A DNA stretch of 9,445 nt from Acidobacteria bacterium AH-259-G07 (GTDB lineage Bacteria > Acidobacteriota > UBA6911 > RPQK01 > JADFOI01). The notes beneath the pieces were generated by a model. That model saw only the letters and a list, made by a program, of their open reading frames with translations, was not told the DNA's origin and did no database searches. Of the stretch, positions 1-6,551 are shown piece after piece. The translations under genes were made by a program, and so were the position numbers. The stretch is from assembly GCA_027717925.1 (NCBI GenBank), contig JALLON010000094.1:1-9445 (forward strand), written 5' to 3'. Numbering within the stretch: the first letter of the stretch is position 1; each line of letters begins with the position of its first letter.

Positions 1-1
1 G

Positions 2-244
2 GACATCGTCCCAGAAAACCGAATCGGTGGAGGCTCGGATTTGTTGAGCCTGCAGGGGAGAGAAGAAAGCCAGAAACTTCTATTGAAACGGGATGAGCCG
101 ATTGGCGGCGGATCGTATAGAGACTCAACGGCCTCGGCGCCCGGATCGTCTCATTTACTTTACTCGGGTCAGGCCGGACAAGTAAATTTCCTGACAACAG
201 GTAATTTCTTTAGTAGTCTTGAAACGAGGGGATCAGGATATTAG
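2..244 (+). CDS. Possible C-terminal tail of an unrecognised gene (partial, doubtful)
   Basis: This frame is open from base 2 to a TAG at 242-244, giving 80 residues with no stop, and it ends 21 bases before the next gene, as an operon member would. The translation is rich in Gly and Ser (two GGGS-like stretches, then LLYSGQAGQVNFL) and I recognise no family. A rival reading exists. Frame 1 is open from base 1 to a TGA at 94-96 (ending FVEPAGERRKPETSIETG), and an ATG at 93 overlaps that stop as ATGA and opens a 30-residue ORF ending at 185. The sequence alone does not decide between them. At most one is real, and the true gene would lie mostly left of the window. Confidence 0.25.
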   Translation, partial: DIVPENRIGGGSDLLSLQGREESQKLLLKRDEPIGGGSYRDSTASAPGSSHLLYSGQAGQVNFLTTGNFFSSLETRGSGY

Positions 245-265
245 ATATTAAACAGCACAACTAAG

Positions 266-1045
266 ATGGCGGAAGACAGCAACGGAAATCAGTCCCTCAT
301 CCCCGTTTGGGAATCGGAGCTTCTCAGACTGACCGCGTTTCCAAGTCCAGCGACCCGGATAGTAGAGCCCAACTGGTGGGAACGCGTAGTGGGCGAACCG
401 GCAGAGACAAGGACGTCTCGCCCACGCGAGAGGCTAGGTTTACAGGAAGAGGGGAAGCTTGAAGATAGATATCTCGTATTGACCATACAGCCAGATCGAA
501 TCGATTGGGTTTTAACTCCCGTGGTCGATCGAAGGGAGACAGAAGAGTTTCTGACGATGGGTCCTTTTCTCGTTACGGTCGAAGCTTTTCTGAATCTCAT
601 GTTGTCCTGGCTCCGACTGGATGACTGCCCCTCGCTGGTACGACTTGCGTTTGGGGCTGTCTTGCTTCAGCCTACAAACAGTCTAGATCGGGGTTATCGT
701 AAGTTACTGGAGTATCTCCCGAAGGTCGAAATCGATCTGGTGGGAGCCAGTAACTTTTTTTATCAGATCAACCGACGCAGGACTTCAAACTCAGGAATAG
801 ACGGCCTGGACGTGAATCGATTGTCTAAGTGGTCGGTGCAGGCGAGGCAAGGTCTCCGCCTCGCCGTAGGGGAAACGTTGGTAAAATACAAGACACAAGA
901 AAAGCGATTTGCCTGTCGGCTGGAGTTAGATATCAATACAGCTCCCGAATTTGAAGGTGAACTTGTCCAGGAAAAGCTTCCCGAAATTTTTCAGGAACTA
1001 GTGAATCTTGGTAGAGAAATATCTGAAAAAGGTGATATTCCGTGA
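266..1045 (+). CDS. Conserved-looking protein of unknown function, first gene of a three-gene unit
   Basis: The protein has 259 residues, with no signal peptide and no membrane segment, so it is probably cytoplasmic. Base composition and amino-acid use look normal for a real gene. The N-terminal half carries a Trp/Pro-rich stretch (EPNWWERVVGEP, about 32-43) followed by alternating strand-like segments (RYLVLTIQPDRIDWVLTPV, about 68-86). The C-terminal half has an FFYQINRRR stretch near 165-173 and ends in an acidic segment with LELDINTAPEF near 218-228 and a helix. The layout faintly recalls the TIGR04255 group of uncharacterised proteins, but I cannot confirm that. No clear Shine-Dalgarno precedes the ATG (AACTAAG only), which fits translation coupled to an upstream gene. 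Its stop overlaps the next start as GTGA (1042-1045), so the genes are surely co-transcribed. Function unknown. Confidence 0.8.
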   Translation: MAEDSNGNQSLIPVWESELLRLTAFPSPATRIVEPNWWERVVGEPAETRTSRPRERLGLQEEGKLEDRYLVLTIQPDRIDWVLTPVVDRRETEEFLTMGPFLVTVEAFLNLMLSWLRLDDCPSLVRLAFGAVLLQPTNSLDRGYRKLLEYLPKVEIDLVGASNFFYQINRRRTSNSGIDGLDVNRLSKWSVQARQGLRLAVGETLVKYKTQEKRFACRLELDINTAPEFEGELVQEKLPEIFQELVNLGREISEKGDIP

Positions 1046-1866
1046 GTACGACGACTAACACAAGCTTACCTTCCAATGTGGGTACGGCTCTGTGGGCAGA
1101 CTATCCGGCTAGAACCGACTTAGAGTTCTACGAGGGGTTGCTCAAGTCTAAACCCCAACGTGAAGTTGGTGGGGAGTTTCCAGCAGGAGATTTGACACAG
1201 CACGAACTTAGCCAGACTTTTTTTCCCAGCACTCTCCTTCTATGGGCCCCGTCGTCTGCACGTTCGTCTTCCGAGGTGTCCTTTGTTCTCCTTACATCCG
1301 AGCTTGGATCCGTATCCGAACCTGGATCAAGAAACGAAAGGTTGGTCTATTTAGCGGAGGCCCAACCGGAAATTGCCTACTGTGGCTGGTTGGATGACTC
1401 TACTACCAAGGAGAAGGAGAGCCCCGAGAATATTGAGGAAAGGCTTGTCCACATGTTCTCAGCCGCGGAAGAAGAAATTTTTGAAGACGGTCTCGCGAAC
1501 AGTTTCTCAAGAAGCTTGGTTGACTTTATCAATAGAAATGGCAGTACCGTCCTCGACCTGACCACGAATCTAGTGCTGAATGAGAGGGTCAACCCGGAAG
1601 TTGCTTCGGAAGCACTGCGCTGGCTCGGTCGCATGGATGATCCGTGGACTTATTTTGAACGCAGGTGGCTACTTGAGCGGAGTCTCTTCACCCCGTCTCC
1701 GAAGACCCGAGACGGGGCAGCTCTCGGGTTGGCTTCTTTGGACGATCCCCATTCCATACCGTATATCGAGCAGGCAATTGAACGTGAAGAGATCGACGAA
1801 TTGAGAGCAGACTTGAAGCAAGTGCTTGACCAGTTAAAAAATACTGATCGATGCCCTTTGTTCTGA
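1042..1866 (+). CDS. Unknown protein with C-terminal HEAT-like helical repeats
   Basis: The protein has 274 residues and starts at a GTG that overlaps the TGA of the previous gene by four bases, a sign of translational coupling. The first 120 residues are mixed and unrecognised (LWADYPARTDLEFYEGLL near 13-30). From about residue 145 to the end the pattern is helical: paired helices rich in Leu, Ala, Glu and Arg, including VASEALRWLGRMDDP and RDGAALGLASLDDPHSIPYI. The RDGAALGLASLDDP form is typical of HEAT/armadillo-like repeats, which usually serve as protein-protein binding scaffolds. There are no membrane segments. Its last 16 bases are shared with the start of the third gene. I infer an adaptor or scaffold partner for the flanking proteins; the biochemical role is unknown. 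Confidence 0.8.
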   Translation: MSTTTNTSLPSNVGTALWADYPARTDLEFYEGLLKSKPQREVGGEFPAGDLTQHELSQTFFPSTLLLWAPSSARSSSEVSFVLLTSELGSVSEPGSRNERLVYLAEAQPEIAYCGWLDDSTTKEKESPENIEERLVHMFSAAEEEIFEDGLANSFSRSLVDFINRNGSTVLDLTTNLVLNERVNPEVASEALRWLGRMDDPWTYFERRWLLERSLFTPSPKTRDGAALGLASLDDPHSIPYIEQAIEREEIDELRADLKQVLDQLKNTDRCPLF

Positions 1867-2336
1867 GAACGATCCGTAAAGCCAGGTGGTATAAACCATT
1901 GTGGCTTTCTCCTACCGACATTCCTGCAGATCCCCTCGGTGACCTGCAAACAAAGGACAATTGCCTGTCTGTATGGAAAATCCAAGAGGATTATTCAAAC
2001 TGGGACCTTGTCATCACTGCTCTCGCGGCTAACCGTCAGTATCTCTCCAATTTGGACTACGCTGTTTTCGACGAGAAGCTTATCTTGGAGCATGAAATTA
2101 GGACACAACCTTCTAGAGGAGTTACTCCTTTGGTGGAAGTAAACGATTGGCATCTGGACCTGGTCGAACTGTCTGGCCACAAGCTGGTCTCCTTAACCAA
2201 GTCGATTATGGAAAACGCCAAGATAGGAAGAGTTCCAGAAAAGAACATAATTGAGCTGCTACGAGAGGCCCTCAAGGCAGGACAAATCAGGGCTGATCAG
2301 TTGCGGTTAAAGGAACACGAAAAACAGAAGCTCTGA
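1851..2336 (+). CDS. Unknown small soluble protein, third gene of the unit
   Basis: The protein has 161 residues and begins 16 bases inside the preceding gene in another frame, so it is probably translated by re-initiation; no Shine-Dalgarno is visible. The sequence is dense and protein-like. It opens with basic residues (FVLRTIRKARWYK), then DPLGDLQTKDNCLSVWKI near 26-43, then helices (LVITALAANRQYLSNLDYAVFD near 53-74), a WHLDLVELSGHKL helix near 100-112, and a charged C-terminal helix. There is no signal peptide, membrane segment or catalytic motif that I recognise. The aromatic-rich middle and conserved-looking core suggest a real family rather than a spurious ORF. Being last in the unit and about 470 bases from the half tRNA, it is the end of the intact cargo genes of the putative island. 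Confidence 0.78.
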   Translation: MPFVLRTIRKARWYKPLWLSPTDIPADPLGDLQTKDNCLSVWKIQEDYSNWDLVITALAANRQYLSNLDYAVFDEKLILEHEIRTQPSRGVTPLVEVNDWHLDLVELSGHKLVSLTKSIMENAKIGRVPEKNIIELLREALKAGQIRADQLRLKEHEKQKL

Positions 2337-2363
2337 ACTGTCCGCTCAATCAACCCACCGCGA

Positions 2364-2417
2364 AACTGTGCCCGAACTCTGCCACGAGCACGGAACACTA
2401 CCCAGGATCAGCCAATC
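2364..2417. repeat. Direct repeat copy 1 (partner at 2675-2730)
   Basis: This 54-base stretch matches 2675-2730 at roughly four bases in five with a few one-base gaps. It begins AACTGTGCCC, and a degenerate second copy of that motif (TCTGCC) follows 11 bases later. Both copies end with ATCAGCC. The repeats lie on either side of a broken small gene and close to a half tRNA. They may be arm-type integrase binding sites or the scars of a duplication; the first is my preferred inference. Confidence 0.6.
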
Positions 2418-2441
2418 ACTCTGCGTGCTAAACTGTTTTCT

Positions 2442-2660
2442 ATGACACTCAAGGAACAGCTTGAAAGATAGCTTGGCAAAATGGTGAGCATCACTCTGGG
2501 CGTCGAGGATCAAGGAGAGAGTGTAAGGAAAGTGGGAAGGATCGCCAGGTGTGAGGATGACCATGTCGTCTATTTAGACGGGATTGGGAACGAGCAATAT
2601 ATTGCCTATGCTCACATTGCCCATTTCGAGGAAGCGTGGGATCCACAAAAAGAGAGGTAG
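2442..2660 (+). pseudogene. Small gene (72 codons) interrupted by an in-frame amber codon
   Basis: Read from the ATG at 2442, the frame gives MTLKEQLER, then TAG at 2469-2471, then LGK, and then a 59-residue ORF starting at the ATG at 2481 and ending at the TAG at 2658-2660. Reading through the amber gives a continuous 72-residue protein. The amber stands between LKEQLER and LGKMVSITLG, where a Tyr would fit naturally and is one base away (TAT or TAC). The rest alternates hydrophobic and polar residues (VGRIARCEDDHVVYLDG, then YIAYAHIAHFEEAW), as in small SH3/KOW-like or Sm-like beta barrels; that resemblance is only a pattern. The gene could instead start at 2481. The gene is dead, shortened, misread, or suppressed; nonsense mutation seems likeliest. 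Confidence 0.5.
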
Positions 2661-2674
2661 GTAGAGAACAACAA

Positions 2675-2730
2675 AGCTGTGCCCAAACTGTGCCCACGAC
2701 CACTGGAAACCACCCAAAATCAGCCCATTC
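2675..2730. repeat. Direct repeat copy 2 (partner at 2364-2417)
   Basis: This is the second copy of the roughly 55-base repeat. It contains two perfect TGTGCCC motifs, at 2678-2684 and 2689-2695, exactly 11 bases apart, about one helical turn. A protein binding one face of the DNA would see both. It lies about 75 bases upstream of the half tRNA, where tyrosine-integrase arm sites usually lie. Confidence 0.6.
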
Positions 2731-2750
2731 CAGCCAAGATAGAGAAAGCG

Positions 2751-2786
2751 TAACCCTCTGAACAATATAGTATTTACATAGGGTTA
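2751..2786. repeat. Inverted repeat next to the attachment site
   Basis: TAACCCTCTG (2751-2760) pairs with CATAGGGTTA (2777-2786) with one mismatch, around a 16-base AT-rich spacer. It sits 18 bases before the tRNA 3' half. With no T-run following, it is unlikely to be an intrinsic terminator. A recombinase or accessory-protein site fits better with the setting. Confidence 0.5.
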
Positions 2787-2804
2787 TGGTTCCGGCGCTT
2801 CCTA

Positions 2805-2849
2805 CTACGAAACCAAAGGTCGCAGGTTCGAATCCTGCCGGGCGCGCCA
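2805..2849 (+). other. 3' half of tRNA-Arg(ACG): probable attachment site (attR) of an integrated element
   Basis: The stretch begins with the anticodon loop CTACGAA (anticodon ACG at 2807-2809). It continues with the 3' anticodon strand ACCAA, the variable region, a perfect T arm (GCAGG, loop TTCGAAT, CCTGC at 2822-2838), the 3' acceptor strand CGGGCGC, discriminator G and CCA (2847-2849). Upstream of the loop, the bases TCCTA cannot pair with ACCAA, and no D arm or matching 5' acceptor strand (expected GCGCCCG) is present. The tRNA is therefore cut exactly at the anticodon loop, a known crossover point for tyrosine recombinases. By the usual geometry, the element lies to the left and the original chromosome to the right. 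The 3' half alone cannot give a working tRNA. Confidence 0.8.
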
Positions 2850-2945
2850 TTGATTTTAAAGGACTTACAGATTTCTCACCCACCGAGCAATGTCTCGAAA
2901 TCACGTTTGAGTCCCATGCCCCGCCCGGAAGAGATCCTGCCATAA

Positions 2946-3158
2946 AAGAGATTAGTTCGTTTTAGAGCGCCTGCGGGTAATGCGGAGCCAATCGCTTTTG
3001 CCAATCAGATTGAAACTGTTTTTCGCAACGCTGGTTGGGACACTGGGGGCCTCGTAACGCAGGCAATATTCGCAGGCCAAGACCCTCCTGTGGGCATCCA
3101 GCTTGTCATTCAGAGCCTTGAGACAGCCCCTCCTTGCATAGACTTTATAGATCCGTAG
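2946..3158 (+). pseudogene. Start-less plus-strand gene remnant, 3' truncated
   Basis: The frame after the TAA at 2943-2945 is open to a TAG at 3156-3158 and contains no ATG. Its translation reads like a genuine globular segment: GNAEPIAFANQIETVFRNAG, followed by WDTGGLVTQAIFAGQDPP, VGIQLVIQSLETAPPC, and then IDFIDP. Alternating hydrophobic strands after a helix suggest a small alpha/beta C-terminal domain, of the sort seen at the end of some uncharacterised, often membrane-anchored, bacterial proteins (inference from memory). Both the N-terminal part and probably the last residues are missing. The end coincides with the point where the opposing metallophosphoesterase also loses its family-like sequence (near 3150), so this is a rearrangement junction. 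An overlapping minus-strand ORF (2952-3275) looks like a shadow. Confidence 0.5.
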
Positions 3159-3523
3159 AAGTAATTCGGGTCGGCCCCTGACTGGTCGAACTGGTCGATC
3201 AAATCCTGACCGTCCCGATCGCCGGGGCATTGAAGTCGGCCGGTGTAGTCGCCCGTAATGATCGAGATATCCCACTTGAAGGATTCGCCTCCCTGGTCCC
3301 CTCCCAACCTGCTATCCTTGATGGCGGCTTCCAGAGACCGATAAGGAGGGTCCGAATCCAGGTCGGTTTGCAGATGCGGATCACCGAGAGCCCATAGCGT
3401 GAAAGCCGGCCTCTCCGGTGCCGTGACGAAGGTTGCCTGTTCACCCGTAGACGAGTTGGTAAGGGTGCTGGACGCCACAACAGGTAAAATCAAGATTGTG
3501 AGCCGGAAAAGATTCGACTTCAT
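3110..3523 (-). pseudogene. Secreted metallophosphoesterase, N-terminal third only
   Basis: Calcineurin-like metallophosphoesterases use a two-metal centre built from separate motifs D-x-H, GD-x-x, GNH-D/E, H and GH-x-H. This 137-residue ORF keeps the first two: GDPHLQ (Asp48, His50) and GDYTG (Gly91-Asp92). Residues 1 to about 27 are a hydrophobic, Sec-type signal peptide (FRLTILILPVVASS). The sequence stays family-like to DPNYFYGSI, near residue 125, just where GNHD is expected. It then turns into unrelated KSMQGGAVSRL and stops. The metal-binding motifs beyond that are absent in every frame, so this is a true truncation and not a frameshift. The remainder of a normal enzyme would be 200 or more residues. 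The gene follows the PF04734-like gene by 94 bases on the same strand, so they were probably one transcript. Activity is not expected. Confidence 0.65.
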
Positions 3524-3617
3524 TCCATCACAGTCTTCTATTCTGCTCTATTCGCACTTTTTCCCCAAGGTGTGCAAAGAATCACTCTCAATGGGGCAGG
3601 AAAGACAACGACGCTTT

Positions 3618-5179
3618 TCACACTCGTGGCGGATCCTCAAGTAATCGCAACACCTCAGCCACCAACTTGGGTTCCGCCTCCATCTCCAGGAAACTCGATC
3701 GGGCTCGCCAGGTTTCGTAGCCTCCGAGGCGATGTTGCTTGGGGGTTGGAAGATAACCGGCGTAATCATTCGCCAGCCCGATCGTTAAGGTCGGCCTCAA
3801 AGGGCTTTCAGCCTTGATCGTCAGACCGGTTTCGGCAAAAACTTCACACGGCATCGCCACGATACCGAGTTCGCCCACGCGAACCGTTTGTATCGTGCAA
3901 TCGTAGGTCGGTTCCCTGCGGCTCATCAGCAGGGTCTCGCGGGCGTAAATCTGGTCTCTAGTCCACTCACCGGAAGGTGCTTCGGACAGGACTTCCCGGG
4001 CTCGTGCAAGTTCATCCTGAGTGGGCAACCGAGTACTCACTCTTACAGTTTTATGCCTGACCTCGAGTGGCAGTTCCTTGTGAAAGTCCAAGTCCCGGTA
4101 GATTACCAGTGCTGCCTCGGCCAGACCACTTCCCACCTCCTGTACCCTGTCGTAGGGAGCGTCCCTGTGTGGTTTCTTCCGCCGGTCATTTGGTTCAACA
4201 TCGCCGCTGGTACCATTGGAAATGATACCCACGAAAGGAGGATCGAAGTCTTCGGCATTGAGCAGGTGTCGGATTCGTTTTGCAAACACGCCGAAGTAGT
4301 CGGCGGAAAGGTGGCCACGTGGGATGCCTGCCTCTTGAATAAACGTGTTTTTCACGGGATCCCATCCGACTCGAAATCCCGCATAGTCAGTGGAGTAGTT
4401 CGCCAGCAGGGCCAGCGGGCGCCCATCCAGCGAGCGGATCCCCAGGACTGATAACTCCGGGTCGGTGGGCCCAGCCGGGGCGACAAGGTTGGGACCGCGT
4501 GGTGGTTCGGGCCATAATTTCCAAGGTGGACTCGTTTGCACCTGGTCGCTGCTGCGCCCAAAAGGATCAGGCTGAATAGTCCCCGGCTCCACGTACCAGC
4601 GCCGATTGAAAACGTAGTCAGGAACCTTCCTAACACCCCAACCCACTTGGGCCGGTTCCAGGTTCTGGGATGCGCGCCGAACGCCGTCGGCGATCCGGAC
4701 CGACAGGAACTCGGCGTATTTTTTGTGTAACTGTGGATTCTGCCGGGGCCAAACAACCGGTGATTCACTCACCGGGAGAACCCTGGGGGCGCTGAAGGTA
4801 TGGGTAGCCGACATCAGGATATGATCGACGGAAATACCGGCCTGTTTTAGAACGATGCGTTTGGCCTTGGCGAAAACTTCCCGCTCGATCAGGCAGTAGT
4901 CACAAACCAGAAGACCACTCGAATCCGTCCGTTATCCAGGACCAGACATCGAGCGTAGAGTTCGTCGTGGACATGTGTGCTGGGTCCCATTTCGATGGTG
5001 ATGCCGTCCAGAGAGACCCCCAGAGTCGGGGTTATATTCCTGGTGGCGGCGCCGGCTCGCAATCTTCCCGCCATCCTGCCAAGAAGATGACCGGTTGCAC
5101 CGCATTGTGCGTACTCTGAACCAAAGGCAGCGGCGGTTCCCAGGGCAGCCCCAAAGAATTCTCTTCTTGTCACTCTCAA
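3618..5179 (-). pseudogene. Tat-exported neutral-ceramidase-family (PF04734-like) protein, one frameshift
   Basis: Two minus-strand ORFs (5179 to 4889, and a frame open through 4814 to 3618) make one protein of about 520 residues if a single base is restored near 4909-4910. There VFWFVTTA-stop becomes VFVVCDYCLIEREVF. The N-terminus has a twin-arginine signal (RREFFGAALGTAAAFG). The family-like core includes GAATRNITPTLG, ILMSATHTFSAP, ALLANYSTDYAG, ISNGTSGDVEPN and a C-terminal ANDYAGYLPTPKQ. Neutral ceramidases cleave the amide bond of ceramide using zinc and a serine in GDVSPN. Here the serine position reads Glu, and the His expected in THTH and in the NYSxHY-type motif read Phe and Asp. 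So even a repaired protein is unlikely to be a ceramidase, and is perhaps a divergent hydrolase-fold member. The frameshift may be a sequencing error or a mutation. Confidence 0.7.
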
Positions 5180-5187
5180 AATGTGTG

Positions 5188-5192
5188 CTCCT
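5188..5192 (-). promoter_or_regulatory. Ribosome binding site fixing the PF04734-like gene start
   Basis: On the minus strand this reads AGGAG, eight bases before the TTG at 5179-5177. It supports TTG as the start, giving MRVTRREFF with the twin-arginine motif at residues 5-6. The GTG two codons later is a poorer choice by spacing. Confidence 0.55.
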
Positions 5193-5223
5193 GTGCGACC
5201 TTCCCCATGACTCGGACAGGCTC

Positions 5224-6501
5224 TTAGGGAACAACCTTCAAGACGAAACTCTGAAGCTCCTGGCCCGATCTCTCGATCTCGACCAGCACATTGACCTGAT
5301 ACTCGTCGATATCCTCCTCGCGGGGCGTCACAATGAGCAGGCCGTTTTCCGGGTCGATTCGCAGCCAGGCCGGATCGCGATACCCGCAGATGGGGCTTTC
5401 GTCCACGAGGGAGAACTTCGGTTTATCCTTGTCCCAAAATGCAGCCTCGCAGTAGGTGTCGTGATACAGATCGTCCTTCTGGATGCGGCACTTCAAAGCC
5501 CCGATGGAGTAGATGCTCTCGACCTCGTATCGATATTCCACGCCCACCTTAGCCTCGATCGGTGGTTCGCTGTGAATGAAAGGCCGAGGAGCCGCGGCGT
5601 AGTCCGAGGGACCACTCCGATTGCCCTGCTCATCGACCGCCACCACTCGATAGAAAGCATGTTGAGGTCTGATGGGAAAAGAGGATTGAAGAGTCGTGGC
5701 AAGAAAATTAGAGGGAAACATGACCTTTTGATTGGTTCCATGCTGGCTGCCCACATTAACTTCGTAAGGCTCGTCGCTGACGCTGAACCCCTTCTCATTG
5801 CTAGCGTAGATCCTGAAGCCTGATGGCTTGCGTCCGCCAGGGTTGAGCTCCCAGTTCAGAATGAAAGAACCATCGCCAGATTCCTGCAGCCTTACGTTCA
5901 AGGGCACCCCGGGACCTTGGGGAACGAAACTCCACGCTTGACTCCAATCACTCCAGACTCCCTTCTCATCTCGTGCTCGAACCCGCCAGTAGTAGCGCTG
6001 CCCCGGGTTGAGCAGTCCTGGGTAAGGGATCGTATAGCGGAGACTGCCACGGTTGGCCGTGTTGGAGATGAGTTTGTCAAAGTTTGAGGAAAAAACCCAG
6101 CGCATACCTGACTCAGCGCTCAACCGGAAATGATAGTCGGCGATCGCATCCGCATCTGGATCCTGGGCGTCTTCCCACTGGGAGGTGAACTGCGTGCCTT
6201 CAACTTGTTCACCATCTGATGGAAACACAGGTGCTGTCGGGGGCAGTGGCGCTCTCGAGGCTGAGCTCTCCACCCAGCTGAAGCTGAGGTACACTTGGTG
6301 TGGATCACGCGTGTCATCCCGATACGCGATGGTGTTGTCTCCAAGGTCAAGGGCCGGCAGACTCAAGGGCGCCATCTGCAGATCGTTCTCGATTCGAAGC
6401 CAGTCCAGACCCACCTGCGTTGCCTGGGAGTGCGTCTTCAGATCGAGGCGAAGGTAGTAGTGATACCTGGGCGTGCCCTCGTTGGGAAAGAACTCGTCCA
6501 A
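5224..6501 (-). CDS. FN3/Ig-like repeat protein, 5' truncated
   Basis: The 425-residue reading contains a fibronectin-type-III-like region (about 90-200: PPTAPVFPSDGEQVEGTQF, then YYWRVRARDEKGVWSDWSQ), a second FN3-like domain (about 200-320: GVPLNVRLQ to YRVVAVDEQGNRSGPSDYA), and a C-terminal cadherin/He_PIG-like domain (WLRIDPENGLLIVTP). Such domains occur in exported, carbohydrate- or surface-binding proteins. There is no signal peptide because the 5' end is missing. The TTG at 6501 is only the first possible start; the frame stays open to 6594 with no ATG or GTG. The family-like sequence seems to begin near VLNSDSENARQIQ, about 6545, where a plus-strand SnoaL-like fragment also begins. 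The gene stops 44 bases before the PF04734-like gene, so the two probably formed an operon. Without its own 5' end it is probably not expressed or exported. Confidence 0.65.
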   Translation of the reverse strand: MDEFFPNEGTPRYHYYLRLDLKTHSQATQVGLDWLRIENDLQMAPLSLPALDLGDNTIAYRDDTRDPHQVYLSFSWVESSASRAPLPPTAPVFPSDGEQVEGTQFTSQWEDAQDPDADAIADYHFRLSAESGMRWVFSSNFDKLISNTANRGSLRYTIPYPGLLNPGQRYYWRVRARDEKGVWSDWSQAWSFVPQGPGVPLNVRLQESGDGSFILNWELNPGGRKPSGFRIYASNEKGFSVSDEPYEVNVGSQHGTNQKVMFPSNFLATTLQSSFPIRPQHAFYRVVAVDEQGNRSGPSDYAAAPRPFIHSEPPIEAKVGVEYRYEVESIYSIGALKCRIQKDDLYHDTYCEAAFWDKDKPKFSLVDESPICGYRDPAWLRIDPENGLLIVTPREEDIDEYQVNVLVEIERSGQELQSFVLKVVP

Positions 6502-6551
6502 ACTGGCCTGGATCTGACGGGCATTCTCTGAATCGGAGTTCAGGACGGGCT

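Noticed and set aside
2469..2471. Amber read as pyrrolysine or by a suppressor tRNA
   Set aside because: Nothing in the window points to such a system, and a single TAT/TAC to TAG change explains it.
2491..2943. A 150-residue minus-strand ORF containing MARPAGFEPATFGFV
   Set aside because: That string is the well-known artefact of translating the antisense of a tRNA 3' half. The ORF also runs over the direct repeat and the small plus-strand gene.
2952..3275. A 107-residue minus-strand ORF as a second part of the metallophosphoesterase
   Set aside because: It contains none of the missing metal-binding motifs and is Arg/Cys-rich like a shadow frame. The plus strand over most of it reads better as protein.
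4889..4920. Programmed frameshifting to join the two parts of the PF04734-like gene
   Set aside because: There is no X-XXY-YYZ slippery heptamer at the join, and adding one G gives the family-like VFVVCD directly. A lost base is the simpler explanation.
5095..5823. A 242-residue plus-strand ORF
   Set aside because: It lies antisense to the FN3-like gene and the start of the PF04734-like gene, both of which have clear domain patterns. It is a shadow.
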